Positions 1-7,478 of a stretch of DNA of 13,232 nucleotides are shown one piece after another (the first letter of the stretch is position 1; each line of letters starts with the position of its first letter). Below the pieces are notes generated by a model that saw only the letters and a list, made by a program, of their open reading frames with translations, made no database searches and was not told the origin of the DNA. Made by a program: the position numbers and the translations under genes. The stretch spans positions 1 to 13,232 of the forward strand of contig CAYPLR010000034.1 of NCBI GenBank assembly GCA_964411675.1. Reading direction: 5' to 3'. Source of the stretch: JAAYBG01 sp964411675 (lineage in GTDB: Bacteria > Bacillota_I > Bacilli_A > ML615J-28 > CAG-698).

Positions 1-687
1 GGTGAAGATGGTGAAAAAATGAGCAAGTCAAAAGGGAATGTAATCAATCCTGATGATGTAGTAAATCAATATGGTGCGGATACCCTTCGCTTATATGAAA
101 TGTTCATGGGACCACTAGAAGCAACAAAGCCATGGTCTACAACAGGAGTCGAAGGACCAAGAAGATTTTTGGAGAGAGTATATCGATTATATACAGAAAT
201 AGCAACTATTGTTGATGAAAACAAAGCATTAGAAAAAGTATATCATCAAACGGTTAAAAAAGTGACCGAGGATTATGAAGGACTTTGTTTTAATACAGCA
301 ATTAGTCAAATGATGATTTTTATTAATGAATGCTATAAAAACACGAGTGTTCCTTATGAATATCTAGAAGGCTTCTTGAGACTATTAAATCCAATTGCTC
401 CTCATCTAACAGAAGAATTGTACCAAATCGTGTTAAATAAAAATGAATCAATTGCTTATAGTAAGTGGCCTACCTATGATGAGAATAAAATTAAAGATGA
501 TACGGTAACTGTTGTGATTCAAATCAATGGAAAAATCAGAGAGAAACTAGAAGTAGAAGTAACGATTACAGAGGATGAATTACAGAAAAAAGCATTAGAA
601 TGTGAGAAGATTCAAGCTTTGATTGGTGAGAGTCCGATAAAAAAGATAATTGTTGTTCCTAAGAAAATTGTAAATATTGTAATATAA
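1..687 (+). CDS. leuS: Leucyl-tRNA synthetase, C-terminal part (5' end outside window)
   Basis: This is the last 228 codons of a class I aminoacyl-tRNA synthetase that charges tRNA-Leu in the cytoplasm. The open frame runs in from the window edge, and a KMSKSKGN signature (the ATP-binding KMSKS loop) starts at about position 19. It is followed by an alpha-helical anticodon-binding region (about positions 100-470) and then the small C-terminal domain, with VVIQINGKIREKLEV and a final IKKIIVVPKKIVNIVI. That ending is typical of bacterial LeuS. The bacterial enzyme is about 800 residues, so roughly the first 570 (Rossmann fold with HIGH motif, editing domain) lie upstream and cannot be judged here. 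The gene ends in TAA and is followed immediately by a terminator, so it closes its transcription unit. The LeuS assignment is strong; other class I synthetases lack this C-terminal motif. Confidence 0.96.
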   Translation, partial: GEDGEKMSKSKGNVINPDDVVNQYGADTLRLYEMFMGPLEATKPWSTTGVEGPRRFLERVYRLYTEIATIVDENKALEKVYHQTVKKVTEDYEGLCFNTAISQMMIFINECYKNTSVPYEYLEGFLRLLNPIAPHLTEELYQIVLNKNESIAYSKWPTYDENKIKDDTVTVVIQINGKIREKLEVEVTITEDELQKKALECEKIQALIGESPIKKIIVVPKKIVNIVI

Positions 688-690
688 AAT

Positions 691-742
691 GTTGCCTTAA
701 AAGCAACAGATAAGAAGTTGCTTAAAAGCGGCTTCTTTTTTT
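691..742 (+). terminator. Intrinsic terminator after leuS, with a second hairpin before it
   Basis: A stem pairs 712-721 (AAGAAGTTGC) with 728-737 (GCGGCTTCTT), including two G-U pairs, around a TTAAAA loop, and runs into a T tract ending at 742. Just before it, GTTGC at 691-695 pairs with GCAAC at 703-707. That second hairpin begins only three bases after the leuS stop. The GCAAC arm could alternatively pair with GTTGC at 717-721, which would compete with the terminator. Confidence 0.85.
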
Positions 743-768
743 AAATAAAAAATCATAAATGATACTAT
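740..768 (+). promoter_or_regulatory. Possible promoter for the small CxxC gene
   Basis: A weak sigma-A-like promoter is visible: TTTAAA at 740-745, a 17-base spacer, and TACTAT at 763-768 preceded by TG (extended -10). The -35 element overlaps the end of the leuS terminator T tract. It would start transcription about a dozen bases before the ATG at 788. Each hexamer is degenerate in this AT-rich sequence, so the call is tentative. Confidence 0.4.
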
Positions 769-787
769 TATATGTATGGTGAGAGAA

Positions 788-1117
788 ATGAAGTGTGAAA
801 AGCAACGAACAATTTTAGATTTGTTTTCTTTTTGGAGTTGTACAAACTGTAGAGAAATCAAAGAAGATGAAATGATTACTATTGGAAACCGCATTATTGG
901 AATTTACTATTTACAAGAACAGTGTCGGTATATAAAAATTAGTGGTGGGGAACTCTTTGCATTTTCTTTAAAACTAAAGCAATTGTTACAGGAAGCAATG
1001 CTGGTACAAAAAGAAATTGTTCTATTAATTATGGAGGACTTCGTACTGGAAAAAATGGAAGTTATTTTTGAAGCTTTTTTGGATATTGGCTTAGATATTC
1101 AAATTATTATTGAGTAA
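788..1117 (+). CDS. Small protein of unknown function with a CxxC motif
   Basis: I do not recognise this 109-residue protein. The start at 788 is preferred over the in-frame ATG at 776 because GGTGAG at 778-783 makes a Shine-Dalgarno site four bases before it, whereas nothing similar precedes 776. Near the N-terminus it has WSCTNC, a CxxC pair that could bind metal or be redox active, plus a lone Cys about 30 residues later. The rest alternates strands and helices and ends in a hydrophobic, strand-like DIQIIIE. There is no signal peptide or clear membrane helix. It lies alone between leuS and hpf. In streptococci and some other Firmicutes the late-competence gene comFC, whose product begins with a cysteine zinc site, precedes hpf. 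A reduced ComF-like protein is therefore possible, but no phosphoribosyltransferase signature is visible. The sustained frame, start signal and flanking signals support a real gene. Confidence 0.7.
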   Translation: MKCEKQRTILDLFSFWSCTNCREIKEDEMITIGNRIIGIYYLQEQCRYIKISGGELFAFSLKLKQLLQEAMLVQKEIVLLIMEDFVLEKMEVIFEAFLDIGLDIQIIIE

Positions 1118-1145
1118 GTTTTATTTGGATAAAAAATGCATAAAA

Positions 1146-1174
1146 TTGTTTTAATCATAAAAAAATGGTATAAT
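1146..1174 (+). promoter_or_regulatory. Sigma-A-type promoter of hpf
   Basis: TTGTTT at 1146-1151 and a perfect TATAAT at 1169-1174 are separated by 17 bases, with TG one base upstream of the -10 (extended -10). Transcription should start near 1181, giving a leader of about 27 bases that contains the ribosome binding site AAAGGAGA at 1193-1200, seven bases before the hpf ATG. No operator or sigma-B-like site is evident. Confidence 0.85.
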
Positions 1175-1207
1175 AAGATGTAACCTAATGGCAAAGGAGA
1201 TGAAATT

Positions 1208-1777
1208 ATGAAAGTTACAGTGCGCACAAAGAACAAAATTGATTTAAGTCCAAAGATCAAAGAACTAGCTGAAGAAAAATTAGCAAAGCTTGATCAATTC
1301 TTTAATCGTCGCGAAGATTTAGAAGCAAATGTACTATGCAAAGAGTATGATGATGGAAAAACCATTGAAATTACCCTTCCAACTAGAAACATTCTTCTAC
1401 GTGCTGAGGTTAAAGCGGATACTTTCTTGAATGCCCTTGATTTAGCAGTTGACAAATTAGAGTCACAAATTCGTCGCCACAAATCAAAGATTTATTCAAG
1501 TCTAAAACGTCGTGCTGGAGTTTCTCAATACTATGCAACTAACAGTGATTTTGATTTAGAAAAGATGAAGACAGAAGTCATGGTTACTAATTTAGTTAAA
1601 TCAAAATCTGTGGAGTTAAAACCAATGACAGCAGAAGATGCAATTACTCAAATGGAAATGCTTGGTCACAATTTCTTTGTATTCTTAAATGTTGAAACAA
1701 ACAAAGTCGCAGTTGTATACATCCGCGATGATCATGATTATGGAATTATTGAAACGAACAATTCCCCAAGTGAATAG
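1208..1777 (+). CDS. hpf: Long-form ribosome hibernation promoting factor
   Basis: This 189-residue protein is a long HPF (RaiA/YvyD family). In resting or stressed cells it binds the 30S decoding site and dimerises ribosomes into inactive 100S particles. Residues 1-100 form the S30AE domain, starting MKVTVRTKNKIDLSPKIKE, with the basic helix end RRHKSK before the linker. Residues of about 128-183 form the C-terminal dimerisation domain, recognised by KPMTAEDAITQMEMLGHNFF and VVYIRDDHDYGIIE. A linker of about 30 residues joins them, and the length matches the family (about 180-190). The start is set by AAAGGAGA seven bases upstream. It is monocistronic, with its own promoter and strong terminator. 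In Bacillus subtilis hpf lies just before secA-prfB; here two large genes stand between them. Confidence 0.96.
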   Translation: MKVTVRTKNKIDLSPKIKELAEEKLAKLDQFFNRREDLEANVLCKEYDDGKTIEITLPTRNILLRAEVKADTFLNALDLAVDKLESQIRRHKSKIYSSLKRRAGVSQYYATNSDFDLEKMKTEVMVTNLVKSKSVELKPMTAEDAITQMEMLGHNFFVFLNVETNKVAVVYIRDDHDYGIIETNNSPSE

Positions 1778-1794
1778 ATGAATAGATAATTAGG

Positions 1795-1827
1795 GTACTA
1801 AAACTTAAAAAGTTTTAGTACTTTTTT
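1795..1827 (+). terminator. Intrinsic terminator after hpf
   Basis: A perfect 11-bp stem (GTACTAAAACT at 1795-1805 with AGTTTTAGTAC at 1811-1821) closes a TAAAA loop and is followed by six T. It separates hpf from the downstream GHL10 operon. Confidence 0.95.
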
Positions 1828-1873
1828 ATTGCTTTAAGATTATTTCCTAGATATTAGGGATGTAAAAAAAGCG

Positions 1874-1902
1874 TTTACTTTATCGAAGAATAATGATATA
1901 AT
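1874..1902 (+). promoter_or_regulatory. Sigma-A-type promoter of the GHL10 operon
   Basis: TTTACT at 1874-1879, a 17-base spacer and a perfect TATAAT at 1897-1902 with an extended TG at 1894-1895. Transcription should begin near 1909, leaving a leader of about 24 bases with AGGAG at 1921-1925, seven bases before the ATG. No cre-like or other operator sequence was recognised. Confidence 0.85.
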
Positions 1903-1932
1903 ACTTAAGATAAAATAGACAGGAGAAAACGA

Positions 1933-4419
1933 ATGAAATTTAAAAGCCTATTAATTTTCACTCTTATATTAATTTTTGCTTTAGGGGGAGGAATTATTAT
2001 TAGGGCTGGGGAAAAAGTATTGACAGAAACAAATTCAGATAAGCCGATTACCTATTTAGGAACCGATGAAACAGTAAAAATAGCTACCGAATACGTAGCG
2101 AAAAACACTGACTTTCGTGCTGTTTGGGTGAGTGCTTATGTGGCTGATGTTGCTAGTTATCGTAGCAAAGAGCAATATCAAGCAGAGATTACCTCTGTTC
2201 TTGATGTGATGAGCTATTACAATCTTAATGTTATGATTTTTCATGTGCGGATATTAAATGATGCTTTATATACGACATCAATGAGCCCGACTTCAAAATA
2301 TTGGAAAGTAGATACTACATGGGATGCTCTAGCTTGGGTTATTGAAGAATGCCATAAGCGGGGAATTGAATTTCATGCATGGATGAATCCATATCGAGTT
2401 TCTACTGGAGCAGCCACTATTGATATGGCTAGCCTTGCCAAGAAGTTTCCCGCAGTAAATCCAGCATCAGATGTAAATAATATGTTAAGGGGATCAAGTG
2501 TGGTAATTCTAAATCCTGCAAAACAAGTGGTACAAAACTTTCTTGTGAATGCTTGTATGGAAGTCGTGAGAAATTATGATGTAGATGCCATTCACTTTGA
2601 TGACTATTTTTATACTGATGGTATTGGTAATCAAGATGATGTAGATTATAAGGCCAGTAAAACAACCATGTCGCTTGCAGATTGGCGGCGAGACAATGTT
2701 AGTAATTTTATCTATCGTTTAAGTACACAAATTAGAGCTTATAATCGTCAAAACAATAAGATTGTTCAATTTGGGATTAGCCCTTCTGGAGTATGTAAGG
2801 ATGGTAATGGAATTGTTACTTATAATGAAGATGGGGATGCTTCTTCAACAGGTTCTTTAACAAGACAAGGAGGACATTATGGGGATCCCTTATATAGTGA
2901 TAGCTTACGTTGGGTTAATGAAGAATGGATTGATTACATCTGCCCACAGTGTTATCATGGCTTTGAAACAACCAATTCTTCCTTCCATGGAAAAGTTTCA
3001 TGGTGGAACAAAGTAGTAGAGAATAAGAATGTTAATTTATATATTGGTATTGGATTATATATGACTGGTGGAAAGTATTGGCCAGGGGAAGAGGAATTTT
3101 ACCATCAAATGCTTTATTTAAACACACAAAAAAATGTAAACGGAATTGCTATTTTTAGCTATCGTCATTTAAAAGAAGCCTATATCAATAGTACTTCTCC
3201 AAAAGGGGTTCAAGTAGCACCCATTATTGAAAACTGCTGGAATCAAAAAACAATCTTACCGACTCTAGCTTATTATGATAATGTCGTGTTAGAAAAAGTA
3301 GCCAATTTGTATATTCGAAAATATGATTTAGGTTATGAAATTATCTTTCCTAAACAAGAAGAAGCCAAGTTTTATGCAATCTATCGGACTGCTGAAACAC
3401 AATTATCCTACTCAAATGAAGAACTAATTGCCACTATTGGTGGTAGTGGGAGTGAATATTACTATTATCAAGATAGGATTGTTGAAGGAAACTATCTATA
3501 TGGGGTTCGTCCAATTTCGAAAAACAATACCCTTGGGGAAGCCAATTCTGTGTATTCTATTTCTCCTCATCATCAAGTAATTTTTAAAGACTACAATGGA
3601 GAAATCATTGCAACAAAGTTTGTTAGCCATGGGGAAAATGCAGATGCACCAAGTTTAGATTTTATTCCTGAAGGCTATCATTTTATGGGTTGGTCTGTAT
3701 CTATCATGAATGTTATTGGAGATATTGAAACACAGGCAATCATTGAAAAGGACTTATCGCAGTTTGAGATTACCTTTATTGGAAACAATGGGGAAATTAT
3801 AGAGAAAAAACAAGTGTTTGAAAATGAAGAAATTGTTTATCCTGATGCTCATCAAGTAATCGGATATACTTTTATTGGCTGGGATAAAGAACTTGTTTTT
3901 GCTACACAAGAAGAAACCATCAAGGCTTTATATGAGTTAAATCAATATCGAGTGCGCTTTTTTGATGGAGAAGAATTACTAAAGGAAGTTGATGCTTTTC
4001 ATGGTGATTCCGTTGAATATGTAGATTCCTTAGAAAAAGAAGGATATATTTTCTTAGGGTGGGATCAAAATTTTCAATCGATTACGGAAAATATGGATAT
4101 TCATGCAATCTATGAAAGAATAAAATATACCATTCGATTCTTAGATGAAAATGAAGAATTAATTAAGGCAATGGAAGTAGAAGTTTTCGAGGAGTTTAGC
4201 TTGATTTCCTCACCAGAAAAAGAGGGATACACATTTGTTGGTTGGAAAATTAATGGAAATATAATTTCCGATACGACACTAACTGCAACAAGTGATATTG
4301 ATATTGTTGCTTCTTATGAAGTAAAAGAAGAAGAAAAAGGCTGTAACCAACCCAACTTATATTATGGATGTGGATTACTGATGGTAGTTTTTATTCTTCG
4401 CAAACGAAAATATATTTAG
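1933..4419 (+). CDS. Secreted GHL10-family glycosidase-like protein with four B-repeats and a GCN C-terminal anchor (paralog 1)
   Basis: This is an 828-residue exported surface protein. Residues 1-25 are a signal peptide (MKFK, then a long hydrophobic core). Residues of about 59-420 match the GHL10 (formerly DUF187) TIM-barrel family of YngK and DigH/YddW: FRAVWVS (61-67), HAWMNPYR (148-155), DAIHFDDYFY (218-227), ADWRRDNV (249-256), FGISPSGV (280-287), EWIDYI (331-336). A fibronectin-III-like linker covers roughly 445-545. Four InlB/Flg_new-type repeats of about 62 residues follow (549-797), then Gly-Cys-Asn at 803-805, a hydrophobic stretch and a basic RKRK end. E. coli DigH cleaves denuded peptidoglycan glycans, so a cell-wall or other glycan substrate is plausible but inferred. 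Unlike its neighbour, this copy has Cys288 where paralog 2 has Trp, and CPQCYH at 337-342 where paralog 2 has LPQLYW. Its stop is 16 bases before paralog 2. Confidence 0.9.
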   Translation: MKFKSLLIFTLILIFALGGGIIIRAGEKVLTETNSDKPITYLGTDETVKIATEYVAKNTDFRAVWVSAYVADVASYRSKEQYQAEITSVLDVMSYYNLNVMIFHVRILNDALYTTSMSPTSKYWKVDTTWDALAWVIEECHKRGIEFHAWMNPYRVSTGAATIDMASLAKKFPAVNPASDVNNMLRGSSVVILNPAKQVVQNFLVNACMEVVRNYDVDAIHFDDYFYTDGIGNQDDVDYKASKTTMSLADWRRDNVSNFIYRLSTQIRAYNRQNNKIVQFGISPSGVCKDGNGIVTYNEDGDASSTGSLTRQGGHYGDPLYSDSLRWVNEEWIDYICPQCYHGFETTNSSFHGKVSWWNKVVENKNVNLYIGIGLYMTGGKYWPGEEEFYHQMLYLNTQKNVNGIAIFSYRHLKEAYINSTSPKGVQVAPIIENCWNQKTILPTLAYYDNVVLEKVANLYIRKYDLGYEIIFPKQEEAKFYAIYRTAETQLSYSNEELIATIGGSGSEYYYYQDRIVEGNYLYGVRPISKNNTLGEANSVYSISPHHQVIFKDYNGEIIATKFVSHGENADAPSLDFIPEGYHFMGWSVSIMNVIGDIETQAIIEKDLSQFEITFIGNNGEIIEKKQVFENEEIVYPDAHQVIGYTFIGWDKELVFATQEETIKALYELNQYRVRFFDGEELLKEVDAFHGDSVEYVDSLEKEGYIFLGWDQNFQSITENMDIHAIYERIKYTIRFLDENEELIKAMEVEVFEEFSLISSPEKEGYTFVGWKINGNIISDTTLTATSDIDIVASYEVKEEEKGCNQPNLYYGCGLLMVVFILRKRKYI
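3571..4329 (+). repeat. Array of four InlB-type B-repeats in paralog 1
   Basis: Four consecutive units of about 62 residues are visible in the protein. Each has an initial strand of type [VI]xF, a charged hairpin, and a GYxFxGW core (EGYHFMGW, IGYTFIGW, EGYIFLGW, EGYTFVGW). This is the Listeria-Bacteroides / InlB B-repeat pattern, a beta-grasp-like stalk or adhesion module of surface proteins. At the DNA level the units have diverged too far to look like recent copies. Confidence 0.88.
4339..4416 (+). other. C-terminal anchor-like signal of paralog 1 (GCN, hydrophobic segment, RKRK)
   Basis: After an acidic/basic linker (EVKEEEK), the last 26 residues read GCN, then xxNLYYGCGLL, a short hydrophobic run and RKRKYI at the end. 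Motif, membrane segment and positive tail is the arrangement of C-terminal sorting signals, but there is no LPXTG. The same order and several of the same residues close paralog 2. Confidence 0.7.
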
Positions 4420-4435
4420 AAAAACAGGAGTATTT

Positions 4436-7387
4436 ATGAAAGCAGTTAAAAAAATATTAGCAATTTGTTTATTTTTAGGATTATTATTGTGGGTAACCCC
4501 TGCAGTAAAATCATACAATTTAGTTCCTTATCGTGATACTAATGGTAATTATTTAACCTATACAGGAACTTCAACAAACGTAATGCTACCGGATGCTTAC
4601 GAACAACAAGATACCTATTTTAGAGGTATTTGGGTTACTCCAAAGGATAGCTCTTGTATTGGTACGATAAAAAGAGAAGGGGGAAAAACATTAGAAGAAG
4701 AGATTAATGAATATAAAGCAGAAGTCATCCAAATCTTTGATGTTATGGATTATTACAACTTGAATGCATTAATTTTTCATATTCGAATTGATAATGATGC
4801 CCTATATCCTTCAACAATGAATCCATGGAGCGATTGGTTTACCACTTATGGAGTCGATCCTGGTTGGGATCCATTAGCTTGGGTGATTGAGGAATGTCAT
4901 AAGCGTGGTTATGAATTCCATGCATGGATGAATCCTTATCGAATTAAAGCTGCTAGTGATAAAACAATAGCAGAATTAGCAACCATGATTCGTTCATACA
5001 CTCCAAATAACATTGGAGCTGACGTTAGCAATATTTTAGGGGAAAAAGATGGAGGAGCAATCCTAAATCCAGGAATTCCCGCCGTGAGACAATTTATTGT
5101 CAACACTTGTATGGAAGTTATTCGTAATTATGATGTTGATGCCATTCATTTTGATGATTATTTCTATTCTGATATGGGAGCAGCAGGTGCTCTATCGGGT
5201 AGTAACAGTATATTAACAGAACCAGACCAAGAAACTTATTTGAAATATAAACCAGAAAATTATAGTGCTAATAGCGGTACAGATAAAGCTAATTGGCGTC
5301 GAGAACAAGTGGATTTATTTATTGAGGATCTGCATAAAACAATGAAAATGTACAATGAATCTACAGGTAGAAATGTACAACTAGGAATATCACCTTCTGG
5401 AGTTTGGCGTAGCGGGGATGGAAAAGTTACTTATGATGTTGATGGAAATGCGATAACAAATGGTTCGAACACTAGAACGACTTTTGAACATTATGGTAGT
5501 TATTTATTCTCAGATACCCTAAAATGGATTAATGAAGAGTGGATTGATTATATTCTTCCTCAATTATATTGGGGCTTTACTCATACAACAGCAGCATTTG
5601 CTGATTTAACGGATTGGTGGGCAAAAGTAGTAAAATTTAAAGATGTAATCTTATATTCAGGCATGGGAATTTATATGGCAGAAACTCCAGGAACCAATTA
5701 TTCTTGGGGAAAAGATTATAAAGAAGCCTATAATCAAATTCTTTACTCAACAAGATTAAAGACAGTTCAAGGAACAGTATTTTATAATTACACCTATTTA
5801 AAACGAAGTTACTTAGGAGATCAATCGACTTTATATGGTCGAGGAATGAAATTAATTAAAGAAGAGATGTTTACAAACCCAGCAATTCTTCCTGAAATTA
5901 TTTCAATGCCAGCCATTAAATTACCAAGTGTTACTAACTTAGAAGCAGTAAAGACCAATGAAGGGAATAAAATTACCTTTGATGCTGTGGCTGATGCAAA
6001 AAGTTATATCCTTTATCGGAATGAAACAGCAATGACTTTCTCAACTGAGCAAGTATATAAACTGTTAGGTCCTGATGCTACAGATGGAAAAATTGAATTT
6101 TTAGACACTAATGTAGAGGATAAACCCTATGTTTATGGTGTGAAGATCCTATCACGTACCAATACACTTAGCGATGGTGTTGATTTTGGAATGCAAGAAT
6201 TTACCGTTACTTTTACAGATGAAAATGGTATTATATTATCAACAGTTCAAGTTCCTTATGGAAATACTGCTGTTAGTCCAACAGCTCCAACAAAGCCAGG
6301 TGATAGTTTCGTCGGTTGGAGCCGGGATATTACTTCTGTAAAATCAGATTTAACTGTTTCTGCAAAATATAGTGATTCTAAATTCACCATTACTTTTTAT
6401 GGTTTGGACAACAATGTGTTAAAAGTTGATTCTGTTAATTTCCATGAATCAGCAACTGCTCCAAGTCCTTATCAAGAAGGATATACATTTACCGGTTGGT
6501 CAACAACATTTACCGATGTAATTTATGATTTAGATGTTTATGGTATTTATGAAATTAATATCTATAAAGTTATTTTTAATGATGAAAATGGAACAATGCT
6601 TTCAGAAATAGAGGTGGAGTACTTACAAGATGCTGTTGCACCAGCCGTCCCCAAAAGAACAGGTTATAATTTTACTGGTTGGGATAAAGATATTACAGCA
6701 GTAAGAGAAAACCTCACGGTTACAGCTGTCTATGAGATACAAAAATTTATGGTTACTTTCATCAATGATGTAGATGATACTATCATCAGCACGAGTGAAG
6801 TAGATTATGGAACCATACTCGTATATCCAGAAGCACCAGCTGTGCGTGGATATAATTTTAGTAAATGGGATCGCCAAGTTACAGAGGTTTATAATGACTG
6901 GAACATTACAGCAAAATATAATGTTGGTGAGTATCAAGTCACATTTGTTGATTGGGACGATTCTATTATAAAAACACAGACTATTTTGTTTGAAGAAGAA
7001 GTAATAGCACCAGAAAACCCATCAAGAGATTACCACGATTTTATCGGTTGGGATCAAACATTTGATGATGTTGCGGAAGATATGACAATTAAAGCATTGT
7101 ATCAACCTTATACTTATATCGTGAAGTTCTTTGGACCAAATAATGAACTACTTCATGAAGAAGAAGTGAATCATGGAGAAAGTGCTTTAGGATTTGAAGG
7201 TCAAGTAGAATGGTATAATCTGATATCTTGGGATACTGATTATTCAGAAGTAACAGAAGATTTAAACATTTACGGAACATTTGAAGAGATAAAGACAGGT
7301 TGTAATAGTTTAAACATCGTTTATATACTAGGATTATTATCAACTGGCTTGGTTATTTTCTTTTTCCGAAAAAGATTTATCCTATAA
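4436..7387 (+). CDS. Secreted GHL10-family glycosidase-like protein with six B-repeats and a GCN C-terminal anchor (paralog 2)
   Basis: This 983-residue paralog of the preceding gene is translated from AGGAG at 4426-4430, five bases before the ATG, and lies in the same operon. Residues 1-27 are a signal peptide (MKAVKK, hydrophobic core, TPAVKS). The GHL10 domain covers about 61-460 with the expected motifs: FRGIWVT (62-68), FHAWMNPYR (161-169), DAIHFDDYFY (235-244), NWRREQVD (286-293), LGISPSGVW (316-324), EWIDYILPQLYWGF (368-381). Compared with paralog 1 it has a longer loop of about 20 residues after DDYFY and an insertion near 75-90. A fibronectin-III-like linker (about 497-587) precedes six B-repeats (588-953) and the tail GCN at 955-957, with a hydrophobic helix and RKR. 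It keeps the tryptophans that paralog 1 has lost, so it looks like the more canonical enzyme. The substrate is unknown; bacterial cell-wall or host glycans are the main options. Confidence 0.9.
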   Translation: MKAVKKILAICLFLGLLLWVTPAVKSYNLVPYRDTNGNYLTYTGTSTNVMLPDAYEQQDTYFRGIWVTPKDSSCIGTIKREGGKTLEEEINEYKAEVIQIFDVMDYYNLNALIFHIRIDNDALYPSTMNPWSDWFTTYGVDPGWDPLAWVIEECHKRGYEFHAWMNPYRIKAASDKTIAELATMIRSYTPNNIGADVSNILGEKDGGAILNPGIPAVRQFIVNTCMEVIRNYDVDAIHFDDYFYSDMGAAGALSGSNSILTEPDQETYLKYKPENYSANSGTDKANWRREQVDLFIEDLHKTMKMYNESTGRNVQLGISPSGVWRSGDGKVTYDVDGNAITNGSNTRTTFEHYGSYLFSDTLKWINEEWIDYILPQLYWGFTHTTAAFADLTDWWAKVVKFKDVILYSGMGIYMAETPGTNYSWGKDYKEAYNQILYSTRLKTVQGTVFYNYTYLKRSYLGDQSTLYGRGMKLIKEEMFTNPAILPEIISMPAIKLPSVTNLEAVKTNEGNKITFDAVADAKSYILYRNETAMTFSTEQVYKLLGPDATDGKIEFLDTNVEDKPYVYGVKILSRTNTLSDGVDFGMQEFTVTFTDENGIILSTVQVPYGNTAVSPTAPTKPGDSFVGWSRDITSVKSDLTVSAKYSDSKFTITFYGLDNNVLKVDSVNFHESATAPSPYQEGYTFTGWSTTFTDVIYDLDVYGIYEINIYKVIFNDENGTMLSEIEVEYLQDAVAPAVPKRTGYNFTGWDKDITAVRENLTVTAVYEIQKFMVTFINDVDDTIISTSEVDYGTILVYPEAPAVRGYNFSKWDRQVTEVYNDWNITAKYNVGEYQVTFVDWDDSIIKTQTILFEEEVIAPENPSRDYHDFIGWDQTFDDVAEDMTIKALYQPYTYIVKFFGPNNELLHEEEVNHGESALGFEGQVEWYNLISWDTDYSEVTEDLNIYGTFEEIKTGCNSLNIVYILGLLSTGLVIFFFRKRFIL
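6197..7294 (+). repeat. Array of six InlB-type B-repeats in paralog 2
   Basis: Six units of about 61 residues run end to end. They share an [FY]xVxF opening strand, a G[DY]xFxGW or related core and a closing [LI]xVxAxY strand. The first three and the fifth keep GW or a close form; the fourth has SKW, and the sixth is the most divergent, with ISW. The array ends directly before the GCN tail, as expected for a stalk lifting the catalytic domain from the surface. Confidence 0.88.
7298..7384 (+). other. C-terminal anchor-like signal of paralog 2 (GCN, hydrophobic segment, RKR)
   Basis: The last 29 residues read GCN, then xxNIVYILGLLS, a hydrophobic run ending IFFF and RKRFIL. Aligned with paralog 1 the conserved pattern is GCNxxN[LI]xY, GLL and RKR. 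Cys956 is invariant between the two. Confidence 0.7.
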
Positions 7388-7394
7388 AATAAAT

Positions 7395-7435
7395 AGACAT
7401 TATGCGAATGAGTCATTCAAATAATGTCTTTTTTT
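7395..7435 (+). terminator. Intrinsic terminator after the GHL10 operon
   Basis: AGACATTAT at 7395-7403 pairs with ATAATGTCT at 7421-7429, and an inner GAATG/CATTC helix extends the stem. A run of T follows directly. It isolates the operon from secA. Confidence 0.92.
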
Positions 7436-7478
7436 GTGAAAATGTATATCTCTCAGTATTGATAAAAGTACAAAACAC

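Noticed and set aside
691..742. T-box leader, given the link to leuS
   Set aside because: It lies downstream of leuS, contains no T-box sequence or specifier stem, and the next gene is not an amino acid gene.
697..894. Open frame on the minus strand spanning the leuS terminator and the small CxxC gene
   Set aside because: It covers a terminator and lies opposite a better-supported gene; the protein is low-complexity and hydrophobic and resembles nothing. Other minus-strand frames (for example 2429-2665, 6623-6937, 12516-12773) are likewise shadows of real genes.
6197..7294. Possible CRISPR or DNA tandem repeat from regular periodicity
   Set aside because: The period of about 183 bases is in the protein only; DNA units are divergent and coding, with no short identical repeats or spacers.
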